From Macrostomum hystrix (Eukaryota; Platyhelminthes; Macrostomidae): a DNA stretch of 64,000 nt. The notes below the pieces were generated by a model that was given only the letters and a program-made list of their open reading frames with translations, had not been told where the DNA came from and did not search any database. A program made the position numbers and the translations under genes. Numbering within the stretch: position 1 is the stretch's first letter; every line of letters starts with the position of its first letter. Where the stretch lies: assembly GCA_950097015.1 (NCBI GenBank), contig CATNEN010000003.1, positions 1,736,001 through 1,800,000 on the forward strand. Direction: 5' to 3'. Shown piece by piece: positions 35,401 through 46,723 of this stretch.

Positions 35401-38311
35401 ATGATCCTGAACTATCCAATATGATCCTGAACTATCCAATATGATCCTGAACTATCCAATATGATCCTGAACTATCCAATATGATCTTGAACTATCCAAT
35501 ATGATTCTGAACTATCCAATATGATCCTGAACTATCCAATATGATCCTGAACTATCCAATATGATCCTGAGCTATCCAATATGATCCTGAACTATCCAAT
35601 ATGATCCTGAACTATCCAATATGATCCTGAACTATCCAATATGATCCTGAACTATTCAACACGATCCTGAACTATCCAATATGATTCTGAACTATCCAAT
35701 ATGATCCTGAACTATCCAATATGATCCTGAACTATCCAACATGATCCTGAACTATCCAATATGATCCTGAACTATCCAATATGATCCTGAACTATCCAAC
35801 ATGATCCTGAACTATCCAATATGATCCTGAACTATCCAATATGATCCTGAACTATCCAATATGATCCTGAACTATCCAATATGATCCTGAACTATCCAAT
35901 ATGATCCTGAACTATCCAATATGATCTTGAACTATTTAACACGATCCTGAACTATTCAACAAGATCCTGAACTATTTAACGAGATCCTGAACTATCCAAT
36001 ATGATCCTGAACTATTCAACAAGATCCTGAACTATCCAATATGATTCTGAACTATTTAACACGATCCTGAACTATTCAACAAGATCCTGAACTATTTAAC
36101 GAGATCCTGAACTATCCAATATGATCCTGAACTATTCAACAAGATCCTGAACTATTTAACGAGATCCTAAACTATTCAAGAAGATTTTGACGGACATAGA
36201 AAACACAGTTGAAAAAGTCTTACCTATGAAGGCAATTAATATTCTCCCTGAGGTAGATTAAGCCTCTGAGCACTGAGCAGCTAATTCGGGCCACAATGGG
36301 TTCAGGCAGTCGACCGGCTTTAGTGAGTACCAAATCTAAGGAGCCAGCATTCATGTACTCCATGCAGATGCAAATGGTTGCAGATGAGTCAACAAAGTAG
36401 GCCCCGAAATAGCCAATAATATAGGGGCTGTTGCACGAGTGAAGCACCTGGTCAAGTGGGTCAAACAACTTATTGATTATAATGAGCGTTGGTTACAGGT
36501 AAAAATTGATATAATCAAATTTGATTGTTAATCCTGGTTAAAATAGTCAACTACTAATTTATTAAAATCAAATCCCAAACCAAAATACTGTTATCCCAAA
36601 CCAAAATACTATTATCCCAAACAAAAATATTCTTATCCCAAACCAAAATACTGGAATCCCAAACCAAAATATTCTTATCCCAAACCAAAATACTATTATC
36701 CCAAACAAAAATATTCTTATCCCAAACCAAAATAGTGGAATCCCAAACCAAAATACTGGAATCCCAAACCAAAATACTATTATCCCAAACCACAATATTC
36801 TTATCCCAAACCAAAATACTGGAATCCCAAACCAAAATATTCTTATCCCAAACCAAAATACTCTAATCCCAAACCAAAATACTGGAATCCCAAACCAAAA
36901 TACCATTATCCCAAACCACAATATTCTTATCCCAAACCAAAATACTGGAATCCCAAACCAAAATATTCTTATCCCAAACCAAAATACTCTAATCCCAAAC
37001 CAAAATACTGGAATCCCAAACCAAAATACTCTAATCCCAAACCAAAATACTCTAATCCCAAACCAAAATACTGGAATCCCAAACAAAAATATTCTTATCC
37101 CAAACCAAAATAGTGGAATCCCAAACCAAAATATTCTTATCCCAAACCAAAATACTATTATCCCAAACCACAATATTCTTATCCCAAACCAAAATACTGG
37201 AATCCCAAACCAAAATATTCTTATCCCAAACCAAAATACTGGAATCCCAAACCAAAATATTCTTATCCCAAACCAAAATACTCTAATCCCAAACCAAAAT
37301 ACTGGAATCCCAAACCAAAATACTCTAATCCCAAACCAAAATACTCTAATCCCAAACCAAAATACTGGAATCCCAAACCAGAATATTCTTATCCCAAACC
37401 AAAATACTCTAATCCCAAACCAAAATACTGGAATCCCAAACCAAAATACTGGAATCCCAAACCAAAATATTCTTATCCCAAACCAAAATACTCTAATCCC
37501 AAACCAAAATACTGGAATCCCAAACCAAAATATTCTTATCCCAAACCAAAATACTCTAATCCCAAACCAAAATACTCTAATCCCCAAAGAAAATACTGGA
37601 ATCCCAAACTAAAATATTCTTATCCCAAACCAAAATACTGGAATCCCAAACCAAAATACTAGAATTCTAAATCAAACCACTAGAACCCAAATCCAGAATC
37701 CAAGCAATGTTATTTGCCATCCGGCCTTACCTCCAGCTCCCTAATAATCTGAGCGCGCACAGACGGTTTAATCTCCAGGTGAATAAGCTTCCTAGCCATA
37801 GCCTGTCTGGTCGGCCGGTGTAACACGCGCTGCACAACGCCGGAAGAACCGGAGCCCAATTCGGCGATGTCCTCGAAATCTTCGTGCCTCAATTCGCCGA
37901 TGCTGCGCTTGCGTTGAACAAACTCTGCTAGGCGCTTTCGCTGACTCTCGTCCAATTCCTGATGGCCCTGCTGACTGTGTGACAGGCGCGGCTCCTTTGA
38001 CTGCTGCTGCTGCTGTTGCTGGCTAGATAAATTTAAATCTACACCGAGCATTGATGTCGGCGAAGGCGTAGTAGCTATAGTGAGATTCATAAGGTTGCGC
38101 CTACTGCCGCTGCTGATGCTGCCGCTGCCGCCACCGCCGCCGCCACCAACGGCCCCCTCCATACTGCCGATGCTATTGCTGCTGATGCTGGTATTACTGC
38201 TGGTGCTGCTCAACTTTTTCGCCGAAGCGGTCGTTCCTGAACCCGAATAAGACGACGTCCCAGCCGATGGCCCAGACAATGAGTCGATGGGCGCCTGGTT
38301 AGAACGCTTTA
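20196..38311 (-). CDS. MAP2K1/2: MAP kinase kinase, MEK1/2 type (gene span, 4 exons, 5' end not found)
   Basis: Dual-specificity kinase that activates ERK in the cytoplasm. Exons in order: 37731-38311, 36224-36447, 24931-25256 and 20196-20485; phases all agree and give about 472 aa (human MEK1 is 393). Seen: a Ser/Gly/Gln-rich N-terminal extension of about 115 aa; negative-regulatory-like helix [11 protein letters not shown]; Gly-rich loop [14 protein letters not shown]-type lysine in [20 protein letters not shown]; activation loop [10 protein letters not shown] with both regulatory serines; SYMAPERL; the insert after RYPIP; and C-lobe [20 protein letters not shown]1/2 identity rests on [32 protein letters not shown] and the insert before MAIFELL. 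The first exon seen begins after a TTGCAG acceptor in phase 1 without an ATG, so the start codon lies upstream of 38311. Three introns of 1.3, 11 and 4.4 kb consist largely of minisatellites. Confidence 0.95.
20689..20978 (+). repeat. tRNA-derived SINE, copy B (best preserved)
   Basis: Lies in the last MAP2K intron, antisense to the gene. Box A-like TAGCTTAGTCGTTAGGGCG, box B GGTTCGATTCC, then the common body TTCACCCAGCTGTTAAAAGG ... TGGCGTCCCCCCAGTCCATG ... GCTGTGCTGTCGGCTGCAC ... CAATTGGGGCAGGTG. Pol III promoter boxes look intact. Confidence 0.9.
21250..21465 (+). repeat. Second interspersed repeat family, copy B
   Basis: From TACAGGAGGGCTGCGCGC to CCTTCTCTCCGCGGCTGC. Shares GACTCCTGAGCACAC, TGCCCTGACTTTCTCATCGT and CGACAAGCCCCCAAGCC with the copy at 385-610. 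Followed at 21495-21533 by a short GTAGATAGA tandem repeat. Confidence 0.8.
22190..24840 (+). repeat. 33/38-bp minisatellite in MAP2K intron
   Basis: About 75 units with core ACAGATCCCATCCTAAATGA then AATCCCACAATAT; a longer variant carries an extra TTATA (CCTATTATAAATG). The first part (22440-23040) is pure 33-bp; later units mix 33 and 38 bp with a GATCCGATCC variant and a block recurring at a 350-bp offset (23701 and 24051). Minus-strand open frames (11-residue repeat) are artefacts of a stop-free unit of length 3n. Confidence 0.96.
24931..25256 (-). CDS. MAP2K1/2: MAP2K exon: catalytic and activation loops
   Basis: 326 bp from CTGCAG to GTAAGC. Encodes [18 protein letters not shown], the activation loop with both serines, [26 protein letters not shown] and the variable insert. 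The insert is shorter in proline than the vertebrate one ([17 protein letters not shown]). Confidence 0.95.
25345..25985 (+). repeat. 21-bp minisatellite in MAP2K intron
   Basis: About 30 units of CACCTGTTAGACAATGGAAA type, more divergent than the neighbouring arrays (CACATGTTAGACAGTAGC, CACCTGTTGGAC). Begins 90 bp upstream of the catalytic-loop exon on the transcript. From 25986 to 26700 I see only AT-rich unique sequence. Confidence 0.93.
26715..36180 (+). repeat. 9.4-kb satellite of exact 20-bp units in MAP2K intron
   Basis: About 470 head-to-tail copies of ATGATCCTGAACTATCCAAT. From 26761 to 36180 every unit keeps the same 20-bp register, with substitutions (mostly C/T) but no visible insertion or deletion. 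Variant units (ATGATTCTGA, ATGATCTTGA, CCAAC, ACTTTCC) are scattered; the right edge (35930-36180) is enriched for diverged ACTATTTAAC/GAGATCCTGA and ACTATTCAAC/AAGATCCTGA units. An internal tandem duplication spans about 29181-35460. Confidence 0.98.
36224..36447 (-). CDS. MAP2K1/2: MAP2K exon: N-lobe to catalytic loop
   Basis: 224 bp, [18 protein letters not shown] ... [13 protein letters not shown] ... YLREN ..LHR. Hinge methionine and GSLD are present. Donor GTAAGA in phase 2 splits the HRD arginine codon. The exon lies just 40 bp from the end of the 9.4-kb satellite. Confidence 0.93.
36565..37690 (+). repeat. 21-bp minisatellite in MAP2K intron
   Basis: About 53 units of CCCAAACCAAAATACTGGAA with TATTCTTAT and TACTCTAAT variants. 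Fills the intron between the first two MAP2K exons seen. The long minus-strand open frame is a 7-residue repeat artefact. Confidence 0.95.
37731..38311 (-). CDS. MAP2K1/2: MAP2K exon: N-terminal extension and kinase start
   Basis: 581 bp between CATTGCAG and GTAAGG. Encodes low-complexity Ser/Thr/Gly and a Q run, then the kinase start through the Gly-rich loop to [15 protein letters not shown] repeat tracts account for the length difference from vertebrate MEK. Confidence 0.92.
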
Positions 38312-38394
38312 CTGCAATGGGAGACGTGTATGAGTTTGCAGATTCTAGATTATGTTAATTCTAGATTCGTTTGAAAACAAGAATTCTAAGTCTA

Positions 38395-38780
38395 GATAAA
38401 CCTAGAATTTGAGCCTAGATACAGCTAGATTTTTTATCTATTAACACATAGAGTTTGAATCTAGAAACACCTAGAGTTTGGATCTAGAAACACCTAGAGT
38501 TTGGATCTAGAAACACCTAGAGTTTGGATCTAGAAACACCTAGAGTTTGTATCTAGAAACACCTAGAGTTTGGATCTAGAAACAACTAGAGTTTGTATCT
38601 AGAAACACCTAGAGTTTGTATCTAGAAACACCTAGAGTTTGGATCTAGAAACAACTAGAGTTTGTATCTAGAAACACCTAGAGTTTGGATCTAGAAACAC
38701 CTAGAGTTTGGATCTAGAAACACCTAGAGTTTGGATCTAGAAACACCTATGCTTGAAATCTAGAAACACCAAATGATCTA
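38395..38780 (+). repeat. 23-bp minisatellite upstream of first MAP2K exon seen
   Basis: About 14 units with core ACACCTAGAGTTTGGATCTA then GAA; contains repeated TCTAGA and CCTAGA sites. Probably in a 5' MAP2K intron. Confidence 0.92.
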
Positions 38781-41700
38781 GAGACACCTAGATTTCGAAT
38801 CCAGTGAATTAATTTAGTGTTTGTAAGCAAAAGTGACGTGTTCAAAAATGAAAGTTTTTTTTGTGAAAAAGGGTTCGTTTTTTAATACCAATCAAAGCCT
38901 TACCCTGCAGTAGATTATCAGAGCAGGTTCTCAAAGTTGATCCAAATGTTTGAAAGCGGTGCTTATTAAACATGACTAAAGTTAAGTTTTGTAAGCAAGT
39001 CACACAAAATAATAAGAACGGACTTGAAGCTTCAAAGACAGAAAACGCTGTCACACAGGAAATAGTTTGACGCGCGAAGCAGTGCCGTTCGATCAGTTAA
39101 GAGGACACTGGAAAATGATCACACCCCGTCTAAACTGGTTTGACGCGCCGATATTTATCAAAGCTATAGGATAAAAACAGGACAGCAACAAGGGTTAGAG
39201 GAAACGAGGCCTTACAAAGCGCGGTTCGATAATCCCTAATGACACCCCCGAGTAAACTCGCTTGGATAGTTTGCACAGAAGAATAGAGCCCCTAAAGAGG
39301 AGAGAGAACGATGGAAGAGAGAGCTAGTAAAAGTGGGAATTAGAATTCGGTTAACTGGAAGTAGAAAGAATCAGACGGAGCCTAATAGGGGCGCGACTGA
39401 ATGTAGCGCATTGGGATCTGGGCGAGGCGAAGGAAGAGAATGGTTTGGGGGAGGGTAAAACACCGGTTCGCTCATCCGCCTACGAACCAATAATTGAATA
39501 CCAGCAGCCTATCGAGTTTCCCTACCCTCCCCAGCACAGTCGGAGTTTCCACTACTCAATTTCACCAACGCCCATCGAAGCCAACCCCCTCCACAAGTCG
39601 CTTACACTAGCCCCACCCTAGGATTTGCCAACCCCCAACACATTGCTAGGCTAATGATAAAGTAAGCCTGCTTGTGTCCCACTGACAAAGAAGTGCAGCC
39701 GGTGCAATCTAAAGAGGGAATCAACGTTTTTTAGAAAATGTATGTACAAGACTCGACCTAAAATAAAGAACTAATGAGTTTTTTTACAGATTGAGACCTT
39801 TACTCTCAAATTTATAGAATGCTAATGAAGAAAACAAGAGAAAAGTAGTGTTGTAACGTAATAATCGAAAGCAACTTATTTTTTACAACTTGTTTGCTCT
39901 CTTCCAACTATCCTACTAATCGTCAGTAGTCTAGAGAGAACATTTAGAAAATAATAATTTTAGAACTGTTTTGATGAATTAAAGTTTTGATTAATAATTA
40001 ATTAAAGAGCACTACTAAGACTAGACTAGACTGTTGAAAATAAGAGTGGCTTTCTAATTTCGCTTACATTTTATCATAGACTTTGTGATAGCTGGAGTGA
40101 TGGCCAGTGAGGGCCAGAGATGGAATATTTTATGAACAGTGTACACTTTAACTAGGTCTTGGGGTCAAGACCTGTTGGATTTGCAATCCTCCAAAAAAGT
40201 TGTGCATTGTGCAATTTTTATTCATTTGTGCCTTTTTCAGCTTTTTGTCTACCCTTATCCCAAAATTCTACCTAGTTGTCTATGTTCCCATCCCAACTGC
40301 AAAACAGGTCATTTGAGTTTATGAAAGCCATTTTATTGGCCCCCCTCTTAACAATATCTTGCTCTATAATTTACATGTTTGTCCACTTTCAATTTGACCA
40401 ATAGTGAGAAACATCCAGGAAATATTACATAAAAATTGTATAGATATCGGGAAAAGGCAAAATTTTGTTCTAAAAAGCTAGTACTTAATTTTAGGTGCTA
40501 TAATTATAAGTTGAAAAGTGGAAAGTAGATAGATTGGATAAAAAAGTTGCAAAATTTTGCAAATGGCATCCACTGCACTTTTGTTTGTTGCACTAGTGAG
40601 TGCCATGACACACTCAGTGGTGAGTGCAATCTAAGGATACAGAGCATGTAATTGGAGAAAGTTACCAGCAAATGGAAATTCAAAAAACTGTAAGCAAAAC
40701 TTAGGTATTACACTTTCTTTAGTCATGTTCTTTGGTGCACCATCGATGCAACATTAGGATTATCCAATGACAACTTAAAAACAATCTTAAGTTGTCCTTG
40801 GGATTGCCATGGTAGATTGTTTATAGTAGCTTAAAAATAATTTTAATGGGAATCTAATCATGGTAATTTGAATAAGCTACTTTTACCAAAGTAGCTTCTA
40901 ATGTAGATAACATCACCATAGTTTAAAATTATCTGGTACAGGCCAAGTGCATTACTATAAATGTTGCTCATATACATTCTATTTAGGCAATGTTAATCTC
41001 TGTGGTACATTGTTATAAATGAAATTAGCAGTCCTGTCCTATATATTAGGCCTATATAATCTGGGTAGTATTCAAACCCACTAAAAGGTAACATTAGAAG
41101 CTATCCAGTCTATATATATGATAATATACCATGAATATTTGTTGCAAATTTGCACTAGAACATAGCCATAGCCATTGTCCACATCACATAGTATGTCTAA
41201 ATTGGAGCTACTGTTGCTTGCCAATTTAGACACATATGGTTGGCACTTAGCTGGTATATTTCATGCCTTCACACTGAAACCTCAGTGAATAAGTATAAAA
41301 AAATAGTACTCAACCCTTGAGATAGGTAAAATTCACACAATATTAACATTACTTTAAAAGAGAAAAACTAAAAATACTAATCAGAGGCACTTTGCCAAAA
41401 AATTGGATAAAATTGTATAATAGCACATTAGGCCCCCTTAGAAGTAATTTTTTAACCAATGTGTTCTTTTATTATTTATAGTAATATAGCAAGCTTTTTT
41501 CTATTAAAATAAAAAAATTAATAGTTAAGTATTAAAAAATTCTCACTAAAGACTAAAGTTCCTATCTAAAATTAAGTCAATAAGTTTTTTTACGAGACAA
41601 ATTTAATTTTGAATTATTTCCAAGCCAAACAGATTTCTCTATTGTTTTAGCCAGCTAGGGCATATCCATTTAGCTATAGGATAGGGGAAAAGGCTTTAAA

Positions 41701-44700
41701 CATTAAGATTTATTTCTTATAAATTCCTGACATGCAACACACTTATTCTTTTAGGCCTAACTTCACTTTACAGAAAACAAAATAAAATAGGCCTAGGCCT
41801 TTTTAGTGTACACTCTAGCAGTATTTTTTTCTGAGGTGCACAGGGCATGAACATGACAAAGTCAATATAACAATTGTCAATAATTCAGATATGGTAGGCC
41901 TAGCAAAAGTTTGCTAAACTCTTGACATTATTTCAATTGAGGTATACCATATCTTATGTTATCTCTAAACAGCTATTTTCTAAATAGTGAATATAGGCCC
42001 TATAGAATTTGAACTTTTTTGCTACTAAGCTAGGGCCTATGGCTATGCTGAAAAGTCTTAAGATATTAGGTTGATGTGAATTAATTTATGTAAAGGCCAA
42101 GTATTCATAGGCCTAAGGTTTATATAACATATTACATAGGCCATAGGCCTATGCCTTAAACTAGGCCTATGCTTCTGTTTATGCATAGCTAGCTACTGAT
42201 TTATAACTGGGATAAAGACAAACATTACAATTCATAATTCAATAGAATTACAAACTTTAATGACAAGTTCACATAACTATGTATAGAATATATATCAGTA
42301 GAATAGGCCTAAAAATCACAGTATAAGTACACATGTGTAATTTTTGTTAACACAACACTTGAAATTCGAAATGATTTCGCAGACACTCGAACGCACCCTA
42401 AAAAACACTTGCACTCACGTTACACAAAGCACACAAATTTAGAGCTATTTGCGTGAATACAAAAAACTTTACAATTAGTTTTTTTTAAACTTCTTATCAG
42501 TACCATTTTAAATTAGTACATATAAGTGTTTCCGTTTGTTAAAAACTATTATAAAGTAAAATTCGTGTCTAAAATTTGAAAACTTCTGCCTTGTCGTTGA
42601 AACTATGTTAATGCGTGGTGTTGCCACAACAAAGGTCTATGATACTATCGGTTAAGTTAAGCTTTTCAGTAACGGTGCCCGTGCGCTTAGTTTGCAAAAA
42701 TTTAATGGTATTGCTTTTGATGTACTTATAATAAACGTTGGTTTTTGCATTATTATACATCTAAATCTGAGTCTGATTATTTCTAAATAGAACAGAAACA
42801 GACAACAGAGTTACGTTTTTACATTTTAATAAAGTTGTGCAACCCGATTTAGAACTAAAATTCTAGCTATATAATTACTTTTTATAGGCCCAGCTACAAA
42901 AAGAGCTCATTGCAAATGTTAACTACAAGTCATTTATTAGCACTTCAATGGATGTTTCTTTTTTGTATTAGGTAAATTAGCTACTGGCCTATCTTTTATC
43001 TAGATTGATTTTAATTTTTGTTTTACAAGTGCTATTTTAGATATTAATAATAATAGGCCTAATAATTTATTACACCTGCCCCAATTGGGTCAGATGTATA
43101 GCCAACAGCACAGCCGAAGCTAATGTGCGGCGCATCTGAAGGCTGCATACAGCTGTTCAGTCCATGGACTGGGGGAACACCACACCCACCTTCAATTATT
43201 GCAGCTGATGCTGGTACCCATTTAACAGTTGAGTGAACTGAAGCAATGCAGAGTTAAGTGTCTTGCTAAAGGACGCCAATTGTTCCAGTGGAATCGGGAA
43301 TCGAACCCCCGACCTTCAAGTTGAGTCCGATGCCCTATCCACTAGGCTACAACCTCTGCTTATTTAGAGGTATATTATTTAGGTATATTATTCTTTAGTA
43401 TATATTTAGATATATATAGACCTAGCCTGTAAAATTAGATTAAACATTTTAGCATGTCACAGGGCACTTTTATTATCTTATTTGTATTTATTGCAATATG
43501 CTTTGTATATATATCAAATCAGCATCCATTATTAAATAATATTTGAAGTTTTTACACAATTTAGGTAAATAAAACACTTATAGGGCCTAGCTTTATCCAG
43601 TTACTGCAGTGGTAGTTAGTAAGTGCCTGAGCACTAGCTAGGACACTTTAAATATTCTCAAACTAATTAAACTTGTTTGTTAATATTATTGACTATATTG
43701 ATTATTGACTATAGGGGCCTATAGTCTATTGGGGCTACCAATTGATTGGAGAGTACTAATCATAGATACAATTATTCAGTTATAGTTCTGGCTTCATTTT
43801 ATTATTCAAATAGTCAGCTCTCTTATAGCTTTTTTGAAAATGATTTATACAGCAGTTCTATGAATATTATTTACTCTTTCCTAGTGGCTTTAAGCTCAAA
43901 TTAATTAATAATTATCATTCTGTAAAATTTTAATTGAAAAGTGGCAAATACACAAGATTTTTTCTGAACTTGGCTTAGAGAACTGAAAGTCAATTTTTCT
44001 ATCTTATAGTTTCCTTGTATTTATAGCATTAATTGGGCTGATTAGTGAACAATATTTAAACAAAATTGCTGACTAAAACTGGTGTTAAATTATAACTATT
44101 AGTATCTAATAACTACCCAAAGACTTGTGTTGTACATTAGTCAAAAGTAAGATGAATTGTAATATAAAAAGGAGACCAAAGTTGCTATATTTAAAACTTA
44201 CTGCTTTTTTAGTTTTTATGTGCAAATAGTTACACTTAGGCCTATTATAAAGTTGTATAAATTAGTTTTTCTTTTTAGCCTAATAAAAACATCCAATTTT
44301 TTGTGGGCACATATGTCCTCTGGGTTTTTGAGAAATCTAGCTGGCCATTTGCAATTTTGTGGCATGGCTTGGCACAGTGCAGCATAGCATCCAACATTTT
44401 TTTGTTGTAAGGCTGCTTAGGCCAAACTATTAGCTTGATGTGGCACACTCTTTTAAGCCAAAATATTATAGATTTACCTAGTGCATGTCCATGAACTTTG
44501 TGTAAAAAAAATAAATCAAGATTTCAAGTTTTTTCAATTGAAATAAATTAAAACAAGTATAAAATTCAAATTAGTAGAGCTCTTGGAGCAATTAAATAAT
44601 ATAAAATAAAATAATTAAATAATGACTGGCTTAGTTTCACTGTAGTAGTCCCATGTGGTCCCATTGTGTTCTTTTGTAGTCTGTTTTAGTGTTTACATGG

Positions 44701-45509
44701 GCCACTCAATAGGCTGGCTACCCCTAGGACACTAGCATTCTAGACAGGATTTGCAGGGCTGCTAGATAGTGTAGGGGCAAGCTGCACATCATTCTGGGCA
44801 CTTTAGGGTTGGTAGTTGCCAGCAAGAGGCATGGCATGTTATTCATCCTGCTTGGGCCAGTTAATGCTGACATTTTCCCAAATGCATTAGCCAGTAAACC
44901 ATATGTAACCATGCTGATAATATGTGCCCGACTGTAAAGCAAATGTTAGGTCTAGTCAGTTGCAGTTACCTGGATGGATAGGCTGCCTACCTTACCTTGT
45001 GGTAGAGTGGACACTTAACTTGAGTCCCTTAACCACAATGAAAGATCCAATACTTCAGTCCTCATGTGTCCATAGCTGTCCATAACCATTAACCATGCCC
45101 CTGATTGATTAAGGCACTCAGACAGCTGCTGTTGCTATTAATCTGTAATGCTAGATGTTCTTCATCTACAACTTAAATGCTAGGTAATTGCAAAGGTATG
45201 ATAAAAAGTGTGCCATGGACCACTAGCTATTGAGCTAACAGTAAAGAATTTCATTTATATACTTGTACAACAGCAGCTAGCTGTACTCTTCCAAGAGTAA
45301 GAACTACCATGGCTAGAAATTATAACCACCATGTCCCTCCAATGATGGCAACCATGCTTGCAACAAATATGTGGCAATTTAAAGAAATCGTTTTTTGTTT
45401 TAAAGTGTAAAATATCAAAAACTTTTCACAGAAATAACTTTTATTATTATGATAAAGGGAATTTTATTGTTTTCAGTTCATTTAAGCAAATCAGAGTTGC
45501 TTACAAAAA
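38781..45509. other. 6.7-kb gene desert between MAP2K and the DDX60 homologue
   Basis: Mostly AT-rich unique sequence with many AGGCCTA words and no convincing ORF. A GC- and CpG-richer part at about 39050-39620 could hold the MAP2K promoter or first exon, since the gene is transcribed leftward from somewhere here. One SINE lies at 43068-43357. The DDX60 promoter should be near the right end, but I see no clear TATA box. Confidence 0.5.
43068..43357 (-). repeat. tRNA-derived SINE, copy C
   Basis: Minus orientation: ACACCTGCCCCAATTGGGTC ... CAGTCCATGGACTGGGGGAA ... AATCGAACCCCCGACCTTCA (box B reversed) ... CCACTAGGCTACAACCTC (box A reversed). Nearly full length. Confidence 0.9.
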
Positions 45510-46723
45510 ATGCCATCACCAGCTAAACTGCTTGGGCAGTTGTCTCACGATAGCAAAATGATGCCATTGTTTCAAGACAAAGTAGATGGCGAGTTCTTCT
45601 TGTTTGATGGCGACTCCTTGCTAATGGAGGCAGCTTCCACAGCTGGCTGGCAGTATGGCCAGCAGCTGCATCTATTCTACTCTGCTGAATCTATTCTGCA
45701 CTTGCTTCGCAGTCACGGAGGCAGCTGTCAAGTTGTATTCTTTCAAAACACTGGAAAGGCTGCTTGGAAGAGTGAGCCTCTGATGCGTTTGTTCAGACAT
45801 GCAATGCAGCTTCACTTGGTTGCTAATTGCACTGTGCCAGTGCACCGGAATTTTGTCAGCTCAACCTTAGACCAATCTTGGTTGTCTTTTCTAGAACGAG
45901 AGCTGCCACTGTTTCTAATCCTGAGCGATAGCATTGAGTATGATAACTTGGCTGTGCTGGAGCAAATTCATTTGGCCTTTTCCTGTCTTAGCCGCCGGGT
46001 GCCTATTGTCTACAGCAGTCACCTGATTCAGGAAGACAGGAAGCTTCATGGTTTGTTTTTACAATGGAAAAAAGCTCATGCTGATTTTTTTATCAAGCTT
46101 CAAAAAGCTACTAGCTTTATCAAGCTACTAGAAGAGACTAGTAGTAAGCAGGACTCTAATGTGGTGACAGACGCTGAAATACCAGCCGAAGCCGAGCATG
46201 TTGCTGTAATGGTTGGTGAGTGCGATATACTTGCTTTACTATTTTCCTGTCTATTCTGTACGATAGATGCATACATTATCCTATCTTTAATAAAAATGTC
46301 AACAGACACCGGCAGTGGACTCAGAGACTGGCTGGCAGTTCGTGCTGCTCTTCGACTTCTCGACTCAAAGCAAGATGGATCCGCAGAGCGAGCTAGCTGC
46401 TGGTGCCTCTACTTTGCCTGCATGTCTGTCCTGACCCTAGAGGACAGGCTGGAGCTAGTTGCTGCTACTAGAAGATGTTCTAGGGACCCGACTGGAGACT
46501 CGACTCAGCTAGGCGAAAGGCTAGAAGAAAATTGTATGGCTTCGCTGGAAAACTTTGCCGAGTTCCTATTATCCGATCTGCTAGTTTTGAACGATCTTGA
46601 AAGATTCAGCGATCCGGCATCCATCGCCGATCTCGTTGATGTGTTCGTCTATCAACGGTTCGGACTAACCTGGAGTGGCCAGCTAGCTGAAGGACATCCT
46701 CGGGCTAAAGAGATTCTGCAACG
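45510..46723 (+). CDS. DDX60: DDX60-like exon(s) 1 (N-terminal region)
   Basis: Begins AAAAATGCC. Encodes FFLFDGDSLLMEAAS, a family N-terminal (PIN-like) motif, and ends at a GTAATT donor. 46216-46305 (GTGAGT ... AACAG, 90 bp, AT-rich) is probably an intron although it stays in frame. Confidence 0.88.

Noticed and set aside
4730-36180. CRISPR-like direct repeats
   Set aside because: Head-to-tail tandem units without spacers in a eukaryotic, intron-containing region.
36554-37587. 339-codon hydrophobic minus-strand frame (Trp/Phe/Gly/Ile repeat)
   Set aside because: Lies entirely in the 21-bp array in the intron between two MAP2K exons.
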